Source: CAVRIA01 sp963721115
GTDB taxonomy: Bacteria; Desulfobacterota; Binatia; HRBIN30; CADEER01
Assembly (NCBI GenBank): GCA_963721115.1
Contig: CAVRIA010000021.1
Location: 282,585 to 346,584 of the forward strand
Direction: 5' to 3'
DNA length: 64,000 bases
Both the position numbers and the translations under genes were made by a program. How positions within the stretch are numbered: position 1 is the first letter of the stretch; each line of letters opens with the position of its first letter. Of this stretch, positions 45,595 through 54,159 are shown in pieces. The notes beneath the pieces were generated by a model, which ran no database searches, was not told the origin of the DNA, and worked only from the letters and a program-made list of their open reading frames with translations.

Positions 45595-47322
45595 ATGGGC
45601 GGCGGGGTGATGCGGGGCAGAAAATGGCGCGTCGCACCGCCCCGGCTCGAGCCAGAGCGCCGGCTCGCCGCGGACCTGGGAAGCTCGCCGTTCCTCGCGC
45701 GTCTGCTCATCAACCGCGGCATCAGCGACCCGGCGCGAGCCTCGGCCTTTCTGGACGCCCGCCTGGCCGAGCACCTGCGCTCGCCGATGCTGTTCCGCGA
45801 CATGCGGCGCGCGGCCGAGCGGGTGGCCGGGGCGCTGACCCGCGGCGAGCGTATCGGCATCTACGGCGACTACGACGTCGACGGAATCAGCGGCAGCGCG
45901 CTCCTCGTCTGTTTCTTTCGCGCCCTCGGCGCCGATCCCGTCTTGCACGTTCCGCACCGCCTGCGCGAAGGGTACGGCCTGAACGAGATCGGGGTGCGCC
46001 GCCTCGCCGAGGCGGGGGCCCGCGTAATGGTGACCGTCGACTGCGGCGGTGTCAGTCATCGCGAGATCGCGCTGGCGCAGAGCCTCGGCATGGACGTGAT
46101 CGTCTGCGACCACCACCAGGTTTCCGGCACCCCGCTCGGAGCGCACGCGGTTCTCAACCCGATCGAGGCCGACGCGGGCTTCCCGTTCTCCGGCCTCTGC
46201 GGCGCGGGCGTGGCGTTCTACCTGGCACTGGGGGTGCGCATGCGCCTGCGCGAGTCGGGGGGGGCGCTGCCGGACCTGCGCCGCTATCTCGACCTGGTGG
46301 CGCTCGGGACGATCGCCGACATGGTGCCGATCGTCGAGGAGAATCGGGTTCTGGTGAAGTACGGCCTGCGCGAGATCTCGACAGGTCGGCGACCCGGCCT
46401 GGCCGCGCTCAAGACGGTCAGCGGGGTGCGCGAGATCTCGACCGGAGCGGTGGGCTTCCGGCTGGCGCCGCGCCTGAATGCCGGCGGACGGCTGGCGGAT
46501 GCGATGCGCTCGGTGGACCTCCTCACCACCGAGGATTCGGGCCGGGCGGACCAGCTTGCCGTGGCGCTCGACGAGGAGAACCGGGCACGCCAGACGATCG
46601 AGCGTCAGATGGTCGACGAGGCGGTGGCGATGATCGAGGCGTCCGGCGGAGTGGAGGGACGTCGAAGCATCGTCCTGGCCTCGGCGGACTGGCATCCCGG
46701 CGTGGTCGGCATCGTCGCCTCGCGAATCGTCGACCGCTACTACCGCCCGACGGTGCTGATCGCGATCGACGCGGAGAAAAACCTCGGCCGCGGCTCCGCC
46801 CGCAGCATCCGCGGCCTCGACGTGCACGACGCGCTGCAGACCTGCCGCGACTGTCTCGAGGCTTTCGGTGGCCACCGCATGGCGGCCGGCCTCAGCATCC
46901 GTCCCGATCGCATCGCCGCTCTCTCGGAGAGGCTCGAGGCGGCGGTAGCGGAGCGGACCCAGCCGGAAGACTTCGTTGCGGTACGAGACGTCGACGGCGA
47001 GATCGCCCTGCGCGATATCGCTGACGACGTGCTGCGAGACCTCGATCGCCTGGAGCCCTTCGGCATGGGCAATCCGCAGCCGGTCTTTCTGTCGCGCGAC
47101 GTTCGCGTGCTGTCGAGCAAGGTGGTCGGAGGCTCACATCTCAAGCTGTTTCTCGGCCAGGAGGGGCGGCGGATGCCCGCTATTGCCTTCGGCATGGCGG
47201 ACCACCTCCCCGAGGAAGGCGAACGGCTCGACATTCTCCACAGCCCCATGGTGACGCAGTGGAACGGTAGCTCGAGCACCGAGCTGCGGGTAATCGATTT
47301 GCGCCCGCACGGGGCCAGCTGA
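45595..47322 (+). CDS. recJ: Single-stranded-DNA-specific exonuclease RecJ
   Basis: A 575-residue DHH/DHHA1 nuclease. Metal-binding motifs: YGDYDVDGISGSALL, VTVDCGG, CDHHQVSGT (the DHH motif), GTIADMVP; DHHA1 domain FGGHRMAAGLSI; C-terminal OB-fold with GMGNPQPVFL. It digests single strands 5' to 3' in repair and recombination. The start is ATG 45595 or 45610. It follows secF closely, a common arrangement in deltaproteobacteria. Confidence 0.94.
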   Translation: MGGGVMRGRKWRVAPPRLEPERRLAADLGSSPFLARLLINRGISDPARASAFLDARLAEHLRSPMLFRDMRRAAERVAGALTRGERIGIYGDYDVDGISGSALLVCFFRALGADPVLHVPHRLREGYGLNEIGVRRLAEAGARVMVTVDCGGVSHREIALAQSLGMDVIVCDHHQVSGTPLGAHAVLNPIEADAGFPFSGLCGAGVAFYLALGVRMRLRESGGALPDLRRYLDLVALGTIADMVPIVEENRVLVKYGLREISTGRRPGLAALKTVSGVREISTGAVGFRLAPRLNAGGRLADAMRSVDLLTTEDSGRADQLAVALDEENRARQTIERQMVDEAVAMIEASGGVEGRRSIVLASADWHPGVVGIVASRIVDRYYRPTVLIAIDAEKNLGRGSARSIRGLDVHDALQTCRDCLEAFGGHRMAAGLSIRPDRIAALSERLEAAVAERTQPEDFVAVRDVDGEIALRDIADDVLRDLDRLEPFGMGNPQPVFLSRDVRVLSSKVVGGSHLKLFLGQEGRRMPAIAFGMADHLPEEGERLDILHSPMVTQWNGSSSTELRVIDLRPHGAS

Positions 47323-47375
47323 TGGCCGGCGGGAGAGGCGGTGCCCCTTGACGGACAGCCGCGCGGCTGCGAAGC

Positions 47376-47404
47376 TTGACTGCTCTAACACGCTGTGTTA
47401 CACG
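47376..47404 (+). promoter_or_regulatory. Putative promoter with a 15-bp palindromic operator
   Basis: TTGACT at 47376-47381 is followed by the perfect palindrome TAACACGCTGTGTTA (47386-47400). A weak -10 such as TTACAC or TACACG lies at its right edge. A repressor bound there would block the promoter. The small HTH gene starts at 47464. Confidence 0.4.
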
Positions 47405-47463
47405 CGTTCGCTCGATTACTTCGGCTCATCTTGAATTTTTGCCCACGCTCGCAGGACAGTGCC

Positions 47464-47652
47464 ATGGAAAAAGACGACGCGATTCTGAACAGCAAGGAAG
47501 TCGCCCGTATCTTGGACGTGAGTCCGGACACCGTGAACGAGTTTGCACGTAAGAGCATCCTTCCCGGCTTCAAAAAGGGGCGGCAATGGCGCTTTCGCCG
47601 ACGCGACATCGCCTCCTTCAAGAGTCAGCTACGGGGTGCGACCGCAGCCTGA
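47464..47652 (+). CDS. Small MerR/excisionase-type HTH protein
   Basis: A 62-residue DNA-binding domain of the helix-turn-helix 17/excisionase type: LNSKEVARILDVSPDTVNEF, then GFKKGRQWRFRRRDIASF, the winged-helix wing seen in stand-alone binding domains. It lies downstream of the palindrome at 47386, which may be its own operator. Some deltaproteobacteria carry such proteins as chromosomal regulators. The local DNA is less GC-rich than the flanks. Confidence 0.8.
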   Translation: MEKDDAILNSKEVARILDVSPDTVNEFARKSILPGFKKGRQWRFRRRDIASFKSQLRGATAA

Positions 47653-47687
47653 GCAGGCCGGTTGCCACGATTCATCGAGGAGCATCC

Positions 47688-48386
47688 ATGCCCAGTCTGG
47701 AGACCACCACTCAGGCGTACCAGAGTAAGCTTTATTACGAATTTTCGCACCTTTACGACCTAGTTTTCGCGCGAATCTTTTATCCTCGAATCGTCTCCCT
47801 CATCCGCAGCTTGAACATTCCACCCGGAGCGAAAGTGCTCGAGCTCGGTGTCGGGACAGGCCTGTCGCTGTCGGCTTACCCGAGCCATTGCCAGGTGGTC
47901 GGAGTGGATCTCGCGCCGGACATGCTGGAGCACGCTCAGGAGCGCATCAATCGCAACGCCTGGCGCCACATCACGGTGCAGGAGATGAACGCCATGGACT
48001 TGGCGTTCCCCGACTCGTCGTTCGACTACGTGATGGCGTTTCACGTCGTCAGCGTGGTGCCCGACGCGGCTCGTCTGATGAGCGAGGCACTGCGCGTGTG
48101 TCGCCCGGGCGGGACCATCGGTGTGATCAACCACTTCCGCAGCGAGAAGAAGCTGCTGGCGGCGCTCGATCGGCGCATGGAGCCGCTCACCCGCCGCTGG
48201 GGGTGGCACACTCTGCGCCGCGTGGACGTCTTCGACGGCTTCTCGGTCGAGTTCGAGCGCATCTACAAGACGTCGCGGCGCTCTCTGTTCACGATCGCGG
48301 TCGCGCGCAACGTCAAGAGCGACGATGAGATCTCAGTTGTGGGACTTCAGCCCGGGATCGACGGGCACGATTCCGTGGCGCATTAG
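47688..48386 (+). CDS. SAM-dependent methyltransferase, PmtA-like
   Basis: A 232-residue class I methyltransferase: SAM loop VLELGVGTGLSLSAYP, then VVGVDLAPDMLEHAQERI and AMDLAFPDSSFDYVMAFHVV. The N-terminal YYEFSHLYDLVFARIFYPRI is characteristic of phosphatidylethanolamine N-methyltransferases of the PmtA type. Phosphatidylcholine synthesis is therefore a reasonable guess. RBS CGAGGAG. The last 54 bases overlap the convergent gene at 48333. Confidence 0.82.
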   Translation: MPSLETTTQAYQSKLYYEFSHLYDLVFARIFYPRIVSLIRSLNIPPGAKVLELGVGTGLSLSAYPSHCQVVGVDLAPDMLEHAQERINRNAWRHITVQEMNAMDLAFPDSSFDYVMAFHVVSVVPDAARLMSEALRVCRPGGTIGVINHFRSEKKLLAALDRRMEPLTRRWGWHTLRRVDVFDGFSVEFERIYKTSRRSLFTIAVARNVKSDDEISVVGLQPGIDGHDSVAH

Positions 48387-48917
48387 CCACTGCGCATCCT
48401 GCTTGCTGCGCGTGCGCAGCCAGCGCGTGTAGATCTTGACCATCTGCGACTCTCCGGGGAAGATCTGCGCCAGGCTGATCTCCGAGAATACGCGAACGAA
48501 CTCGGGGAAGCGCTCGGAAATCTCGGCGAACACGGCGTCCTTCGAGGCGGCGCTTGGACGGTTGAGATGAGCGAGGTGACGATAGGCGCTGCGGCCGATC
48601 GACATGTAGTAGTCGGTCGAGGCGAGGCGCCGCTCGAGATGGTCCATGAAGATGCCGGAGAGAAACAGCGCGGTGTCTCCGACGCGCTTGAGCTTTGCGT
48701 ACCGGTGCGTGACCGGGTTCTGAAAGGACTCCAGGTAGTCGAGCGCCAGAGGCCTCTCGTTCCAGTCTGCCGGGGGATGCGCAAAGCTTTCGAGCAGCCC
48801 GACCAGATAACACTCGGTGGACTCGCTCGATTCCACCTCGTGTGTGCTCATGGCACTCTGCAGCAGGTCACGGAAGAAGTCGGAAAGAGTGCGGCGTATC
48901 AATCCGGAGTGCGTCAT
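48333..48917 (-). CDS. Conserved hypothetical protein
   Basis: A roughly 194-residue soluble, largely helical protein that I do not recognise. Segments: SGLIRRTLSDFFRDLLQSAM, TECYLVGLLESFAHPP, ALFLSGIFMDHLERRLASTD and YYMSIGRSAYRHLAHL. The start at 48917 is the first ATG; an upstream TTG is possible. It is transcribed towards the methyltransferase gene with 54 bp overlap, and divergently from ctpA. Histidine and aspartate positions do not form a recognisable metal site. Confidence 0.6.
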   Translation of the reverse strand: MTHSGLIRRTLSDFFRDLLQSAMSTHEVESSESTECYLVGLLESFAHPPADWNERPLALDYLESFQNPVTHRYAKLKRVGDTALFLSGIFMDHLERRLASTDYYMSIGRSAYRHLAHLNRPSAASKDAVFAEISERFPEFVRVFSEISLAQIFPGESQMVKIYTRWLRTRSKQDAQWLMRHGIVPVDPGLKSHN

Positions 48918-49092
48918 GCGAATCGAACGGAACTCATTCTTCGCCAAGGCGGAGAGCAAAGCAAGCAGGACTTTCGAGGAGTGCCGCCACCGGCGGCTCT
49001 CGCCGAGAAGGGCGGATGGGGCGCAGCCCTGGCCCGGTCCGCGAATCGGCCGTTGACGGCGCGGTCCGGCGGCGTCATTCTACCTGTTCGAA

Positions 49093-49121
49093 TTGTTGTA
49101 GGCTCGGGAGTGCGGTATACT
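49093..49121 (+). promoter_or_regulatory. Sigma-70-type promoter for ctpA
   Basis: TTGTTG (49093-49098), a 17-base spacer and TATACT (49116-49121). The proposed start codon is 18 bases downstream, leaving a very short leader with GGAGG just before the ATG. Confidence 0.5.
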
Positions 49122-49138
49122 CCTGCGGGTTGGAGGCC

Positions 49139-50476
49139 ATGAGGACCTTGAAACGAAGAGCTGGAATCACGTTGTTCATCGCGGTGGTCTGCGCCGCGCT
49201 CACCCTGAGCAGCTGGCTGGCCCAGCGGGTCTCGGCGGTCGGCAAGGACGCCTATGAGAACATCGAGGCGTTCGCCAACGTTCTCACCATGGTCCAGAAG
49301 AATTACGTGGACCAGGTGTCTACGGAGCGACTGATCGATGGCGCCATCAACGGCATGCTGGCGTCCCTGGATCCGCACAGCGCGTACCTGACACCGGACC
49401 TGTACAAGGAGCTGCAGGTCGATACGCGGGGGAGCTTCGGTGGTCTCGGCATCGAGATCACCCTGCGCAGCGGGATTCTGACCGTCGTATCACCGATCGA
49501 GGATACCCCTGCGTTTCGCGCCGGCGTCAAGGCGGGCGACCAGATCATCAAGATCGAGGACGAATTCACCAAGGACATGACCCTCATCCAAGCCGTGAAG
49601 CGTATGCGCGGTCCGGAGGGTAGCAGGATCCATCTGACGATCCGTCGCGAAGGAGAGCCCGACTGGATCCAGCTGACGCTCAAGCGCGAGGTCATCCAGA
49701 TCAAGAGCGTGAAGCACCGCTTGCTGGAAAAGGGGTACGGGTACCTGCGCATCACGCAGTTCCAGGAGCGCACCGAGCGCGATTCTCGCAAGGCGCTGAA
49801 AGAGCTCGAGGCCGAATCCGGAGGATCGCTGTCGGGCCTCGTGCTCGATCTGCGCAACGACCCCGGCGGCCTGCTGTCGCAGGCGGTGAAGGTCGGCGAC
49901 CTCTTCCTCGACTCGGGCCTGATCGTCTACACCGAGGGGCGCCTCGACAATCAGAGGCAGAAGTTTTACGCGCACAAGGACGGGAGCGAGGTCGATTTTC
50001 CCATGATCGTCCTCGTCAACGGCGGCAGCGCGAGTGCATCCGAGATCGTGGCGGGCGCGCTCCAGGATCACAAGCGGGCGTTGGTGCTCGGCACGCAGAC
50101 CTTCGGCAAGGGGTCCGTGCAAACGATTCTGCCGGTCGAGGGAGATGCGGCGCTCAGGCTGACCACGGCGCGCTACTTCACGCCCAACGGCCGATCCATC
50201 CAGGCTACGGGGATCACCCCGGACATCGTGATGGATCCGCCGTCGGTCGTCCGCGCCGCGCAGACGACGCGCGTCCCGACGATCCGGGAGGAGAACCTGC
50301 CTCGGCATCTCCAGAACAAGAAGGCACCGCAGCAGCAGGAGGAGGGGGAGCCGGAAGGCGACTCGGAAGCGGGCCCCCTGCAGGAGGACGCGGCCGATCC
50401 CCAATTGGACCGGGCGCTCGACCTGCTGAAGAGCTGGAACGTGTTCAAAACCGTGGTCGCCCAGGCCCGGTCGTAG
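49139..50476 (+). CDS. ctpA: Carboxy-terminal processing protease, S41 family
   Basis: A 445-residue periplasmic Ctp. It has an N-terminal membrane anchor, the S41 start NVLTMVQKNYVDQVSTERLI, a PDZ domain (SPIEDTPAFRAGVKAGDQII) and the catalytic Ser in LVNGGSASASEIVAGALQDH, with the Lys in GTQTFGKGSVQTILP. It trims C-termini of envelope proteins. The acidic tail (QQQEEGEPEGDSEAG) is variable. The polysaccharide-deacetylase-like gene that follows is a usual neighbour of ctpA in this position. Confidence 0.95.
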   Translation: MRTLKRRAGITLFIAVVCAALTLSSWLAQRVSAVGKDAYENIEAFANVLTMVQKNYVDQVSTERLIDGAINGMLASLDPHSAYLTPDLYKELQVDTRGSFGGLGIEITLRSGILTVVSPIEDTPAFRAGVKAGDQIIKIEDEFTKDMTLIQAVKRMRGPEGSRIHLTIRREGEPDWIQLTLKREVIQIKSVKHRLLEKGYGYLRITQFQERTERDSRKALKELEAESGGSLSGLVLDLRNDPGGLLSQAVKVGDLFLDSGLIVYTEGRLDNQRQKFYAHKDGSEVDFPMIVLVNGGSASASEIVAGALQDHKRALVLGTQTFGKGSVQTILPVEGDAALRLTTARYFTPNGRSIQATGITPDIVMDPPSVVRAAQTTRVPTIREENLPRHLQNKKAPQQQEEGEPEGDSEAGPLQEDAADPQLDRALDLLKSWNVFKTVVAQARS

Positions 50477-50631
50477 CCAGTGCGACCATCCTGGCCGGGC
50501 CCCCTGGTTTCGACGGCAGGTGTTGCGTCGCGACGCCTGCCGTCACCTCGGCAGCGATGTCGCCCGCCCGCCGTCCGCCGGCACCACCAATGGGGCGAAC
50601 ATCAGCCCTGAGCGCGAGCTGATTGAACTCC

Positions 50632-51744
50632 ATGGCGAGACGCAAGGCGCGCCAGCGGATCGGAATGGGCTGGGTTCTCACCTGGCCGTTGACGGTGGTG
50701 TTTGCGGCGATGGTCTTTCTCGCCGCCGAGGAGATCCGCCAGCCGGAGCAGTCGGTGCCGCAGTCGATCGGAGGGCCGAACTGGGAGGTGCGCTTTCACG
50801 ATCGAGTCGCGTCCCTGAACGCGGCCCTCGAGCATTCCTCGCTCGGTCTGCCGGCGCCGAGCGAGGAAGAGAAAGGCTCCGGGGCGCTGCGCTGGACGCA
50901 CCGTTCGTACGAGGTGACCCTGCCACAGAGCGAACAGCCTCGTGTCGAGTCGGAGATCGAGGCGCTGCGCGGCGTCGATCCGCGCGTGACGCTGACGACT
51001 CAAGTCACCTTCGACGGCACGGAGGTGCAGATCGGCATCGACGGGCTGCTCACGCACACGCTGCGCATTCACTGGCAGGAGAAGAAGACTCGTCCGCGCG
51101 TGGCGATGGTGGTCGTGAACCTCGGCGATGATCTGCGCGTCGCGCGCGTCGCCGTCGACCTCGACGGGCCCGTGGCGTTGGGAGTGCGACCGTACCGGCC
51201 CTTCTCCCGGGAGGTCGCTGAGCTGGGCAGCATCTTCAAACGGGATGTCGTCGTCGACCTGTCCTCTCCGCGGGACGACACCCCGGCCGATGACGCTCGC
51301 CCAGCCGAGCCCACCCGAGGCGACATCGGGGCTCTTCTCGCGTCCGCGCTGGCGGCAGTGCCGCACGCCATCGGCGTCATCGGCGACGTCGTCGGAGAGC
51401 CTCTGCAGGGTGACGGCGGTGCCGCGGTGCGCGCGGCATTGGAGCAGCATGATCTCTTCTACGTCGGGGCCGGAGCAGCGAAAGCCGTTGATACGGGAAG
51501 CGCGCCCGTGATTGACGCGCCGGCGCTGCCGGTGGGCGGCGGTGGCCGGCCCGGCGCCGCCTCGGAGCAGTTGGCGGCCGTCGTGACGGCGGCGCGCGAG
51601 AGCGGCAGTGCCGTCGGTTTCGCGCAGCCGGACCAGGAGACGCTCGATGCTGTGCGGGCGGCGTTGCTCGAGTGGCGGGGCACGGACGTCGACGTCGTCC
51701 CCGTCTCCTCGCTGGCCCCGGCGCGTTCCTTGTCCGAGCATTGA
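50632..51744 (+). CDS. Divergent polysaccharide deacetylase-like protein
   Basis: A 370-residue membrane-anchored protein. The second half resembles the divergent polysaccharide deacetylase (YibQ, DUF610) fold: PRVAMVVVNLGDDLRVAR, VALGVRPYRPFSREVAE, then IGVIGDVVGEP and VVTAARESGSAVGFAQP. Most relatives begin this domain with an IAIVIDDLG-type motif; here the Asp pair is changed to VVNLGDD. Catalysis may be lost. Placement after ctpA supports the family call. ATG at 50632; a TTG at 50623 is possible. Confidence 0.68.
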   Translation: MARRKARQRIGMGWVLTWPLTVVFAAMVFLAAEEIRQPEQSVPQSIGGPNWEVRFHDRVASLNAALEHSSLGLPAPSEEEKGSGALRWTHRSYEVTLPQSEQPRVESEIEALRGVDPRVTLTTQVTFDGTEVQIGIDGLLTHTLRIHWQEKKTRPRVAMVVVNLGDDLRVARVAVDLDGPVALGVRPYRPFSREVAELGSIFKRDVVVDLSSPRDDTPADDARPAEPTRGDIGALLASALAAVPHAIGVIGDVVGEPLQGDGGAAVRAALEQHDLFYVGAGAAKAVDTGSAPVIDAPALPVGGGGRPGAASEQLAAVVTAARESGSAVGFAQPDQETLDAVRAALLEWRGTDVDVVPVSSLAPARSLSEH

Positions 51745-51767
51745 GAGGTCTGTTAGAGTCTCGCTCG

Positions 51768-52985
51768 ATGCACGATCCTGGCGCGGGCGGCGAGCGCGTG
51801 CCGGTGTTGAGCGTGAGCGAGCTCAACCGGCGCTTGCGCTGTTCGCTGGAATCCGAGTTCGCTGACGTGTGGGTCTGGGGTGAGGTGTCGAATTTCCGCA
51901 TGCCCCCTTCAGGCCACTTCTACTTCAGCCTCAAGGACGGGCGCTCCCAGATCGCCGCCGTCATGTTTCGCTCGGCGACCCGCGCGCTGCCGTTTCGGCC
52001 GCGCGACGGCCTCGAGTTGATCGCGCGCGGGCGGGTCAGCCTCTATGACGTACGCGGCGATCTTCAGCTCTACGTCGACTGGCTGGAGCCACGCGGCCTG
52101 GGCGGTATTCAGCTCGCCCTGGAGCAGCTCAAACGACGGCTGTCGGCCGAGGGCTTGTTCGAAGTGTCGCGCAAGCGGGAGTTGCCGGCGTGGCCGCGCG
52201 CCGTCGGCGTCGTCACCGCTCTCACCGGAGCGGCGGTGCACGACATCGTCACCACGTTGCGCGGCCGCATGCGAAACGTGCGCATCGTCGTGCGCCCCGT
52301 GCGCGTGCAGGGACAGCAGGCCGGCGCGGACATCGTCGCGGCCCTCGTCGACCTCAACGCGGTTCCCGAGGTCGACGTGATCATCGTCGGTCGTGGCGGC
52401 GGCTCGATGGAAGACCTGTGGGCCTTCAACGAGGAAGCGGTTGTGCGAGCGATCGCCACGTCGCGCGTGCCGGTCGTATCCGCCGTGGGGCACGAGATCG
52501 ATTTCACGCTGGCGGATCTGGTGGCGGACCAGCGCGCGGCGACTCCGACGGCGGCCGCGGCGCTGGTGGTTCCCGATTGCTCCCAGCTGGCGCAGCGGCT
52601 GGCCGCGACACAGGTCGGTCTGGTCGTGGCCTTCGAGCGACGGCTGCGCGACTGGCGCGAGCGCGTCGCCGCCTTGGCTCGCCACGTGCGGGATCCGCGG
52701 CAGTCGGTGCGCGCACAGCGCCTGCGACTGGATGAGCTGTCGGAGCGCTGCCGTCGGGCGCTCGAGGGCATGCTTCGCCTGTCGCGCGAGCGCCACCGGG
52801 GTGCCGCCGAACGGCTGCACGCCCTCAGCCCGCTGGCGGTGCTGGACCGCGGCTACGCGATCGCGCGACGGGTCGAGGACGGAGCGGTGGTGCGAGCGGC
52901 CGGAGACCTGTCGCCGGAGCAGGCGTTGCGTCTGGTCTTTCGCCGCGGCTGGGCACGCGTTCGGGTCGAGGAGACCTACGACTGA
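51768..52985 (+). CDS. xseA: Exodeoxyribonuclease VII large subunit
   Basis: A 405-residue XseA: an N-terminal OB-fold (VWVWGEVSNFRMPPSGHFYF, LKDGRSQI), the catalytic core with VGVVTALTGAAVHDIVTTL and VDVIIVGRGGGSMEDLWAFN, VSAVGHEIDFTLADLVADQR and a long C-terminal coiled coil. It degrades single-stranded DNA with XseB. It is followed 29 bp later by xseB. Confidence 0.95.
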   Translation: MHDPGAGGERVPVLSVSELNRRLRCSLESEFADVWVWGEVSNFRMPPSGHFYFSLKDGRSQIAAVMFRSATRALPFRPRDGLELIARGRVSLYDVRGDLQLYVDWLEPRGLGGIQLALEQLKRRLSAEGLFEVSRKRELPAWPRAVGVVTALTGAAVHDIVTTLRGRMRNVRIVVRPVRVQGQQAGADIVAALVDLNAVPEVDVIIVGRGGGSMEDLWAFNEEAVVRAIATSRVPVVSAVGHEIDFTLADLVADQRAATPTAAAALVVPDCSQLAQRLAATQVGLVVAFERRLRDWRERVAALARHVRDPRQSVRAQRLRLDELSERCRRALEGMLRLSRERHRGAAERLHALSPLAVLDRGYAIARRVEDGAVVRAAGDLSPEQALRLVFRRGWARVRVEETYD

Positions 52986-53014
52986 GCGGGGCTCCCGCCG
53001 GCGCTCGAGGGCAA

Positions 53015-53263
53015 ATGGACGACCAGCGAGACCCGCGCGATCTGCGTTTCGAGGAGGGGATGGGAGCCTTGGAAGAGCTCGTCTCACGTCTCGAATCGGG
53101 GGACCTGACCGTGGAGGAGGCGCTACGCGCTTTCGAGGAGGGGGTCGGTTTGGTGCGCCTGCTGAACGAGAAGTTGAACGAAGCGGAGCGGCGCATCGAA
53201 GTGGTGTCGCGCGGCGCCGATGGAACAGTGTCGCTGCGCATCGTCGACGAGGAAGAGCCGTGA
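53015..53263 (+). CDS. xseB: Exodeoxyribonuclease VII small subunit
   Basis: An 82-residue helical protein with the family pattern FEEGMGALEELVSRLESGDL, then TVEEALRAFEEGVGLVRL and LNEAERRIEVV. Several XseB copies wrap the XseA coiled coil. Its stop overlaps the ispA GTG start. The order xseA-xseB-ispA is standard; dxs, which usually follows ispA, is absent. Confidence 0.95.
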   Translation: MDDQRDPRDLRFEEGMGALEELVSRLESGDLTVEEALRAFEEGVGLVRLLNEKLNEAERRIEVVSRGADGTVSLRIVDEEEP

Positions 53264-54159
53264 ATGTTCGCGGCTATCTGGAACGCAAGCGCCGCCTGAT
53301 CGACGGCGCCCTGGAGGCGTACTTCCCCGCCCCTTCGGGTGCGCCGCCGCGGCTGATCGAAGCGGTGCGCTACAGCCTGCTGGGAGGTGGCAAGAGAATT
53401 CGGCCGATCCTGCTGCTCGCGGCGGCCGAAGCCGTCGGCGGTGGAGAGACGCGGCCGCTGCTGCCGTTTGCCTGCGCGGTGGAGATGATTCACGCCTACT
53501 CCCTGATTCACGACGATCTGCCGGCGATGGACGACGATGGGATGCGACGCGGCAAGCCGACCAATCACCGGGTGTTCGGCGAGGCGGTGGCGATCCTGGC
53601 CGGCGACGCCCTGCTCACCGAGGCATTTCGCGTTCTGGCCGCGGCCTGCGACGGGCCGAACGTACGGCGCTCCGTCCGCGCCGTCCGCGAGATCGCTGAG
53701 GCGGCGGGCGTCCACGGTATGGTCGGAGGCCAAGCGGCGGACATCGAGGCCGAAGGATCCGTCCCCGACCTGCCGACGGTGGAGTTCATTCATGTCCGCA
53801 AGACCGGGGCCCTCATCCTGGCGGCCGTCCGCAGCGGGGCAATTCTGGCCGGGGCCGGGGCGCGCGATCTACGCCAGCTCACCCGCTACGGAGAGTTCCT
53901 CGGGCTCGCGTTTCAGATCGCCGACGATATCCTGGACGCGGAGGGCGAGCCGGAGCTGACCGGCAAGACGCGAGGCCGGGACGAAGTGCGCCACAAGATG
54001 ACGTTTCCCGCCGTGCTCGGCATGCCCGCGGCCAAGCAGCGGGTCCTCGGTCTGCTCGACAGCGCGTCGAGGGAGCTGTCGCCCCTCCCTCGATCGGCGG
54101 ATCCGCTGCGGCAGATCGCCCGCTTCGTGGTCGAGCGGGCGTGCGAAACGCCGCGGTGA
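53260..54159 (+). CDS. ispA: Farnesyl/geranylgeranyl diphosphate synthase
   Basis: A 299-residue short-chain prenyltransferase: GGGKRIRPILLL, the first Asp-rich region SLIHDDLPAMDDDGMRRGKP with the two-residue insertion typical of bacterial (type II) farnesyl and geranylgeranyl synthases, GGQAADIEAEG, and the second motif FQIADDILDAEG. It supplies C15 or C20 precursors, which the synthase at 29577 may extend. The stop region overlaps tlyA (GTGA). Confidence 0.92.
   Translation: MNVRGYLERKRRLIDGALEAYFPAPSGAPPRLIEAVRYSLLGGGKRIRPILLLAAAEAVGGGETRPLLPFACAVEMIHAYSLIHDDLPAMDDDGMRRGKPTNHRVFGEAVAILAGDALLTEAFRVLAAACDGPNVRRSVRAVREIAEAAGVHGMVGGQAADIEAEGSVPDLPTVEFIHVRKTGALILAAVRSGAILAGAGARDLRQLTRYGEFLGLAFQIADDILDAEGEPELTGKTRGRDEVRHKMTFPAVLGMPAAKQRVLGLLDSASRELSPLPRSADPLRQIARFVVERACETPR

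Noticed and set aside
46370..46445. Tandem duplication inside recJ (GCGCGAGATCTCGAC twice)
   Set aside because: The two copies encode REISTG at positions that vary in the family, and the protein length and motifs are normal; it is probably coincidence.
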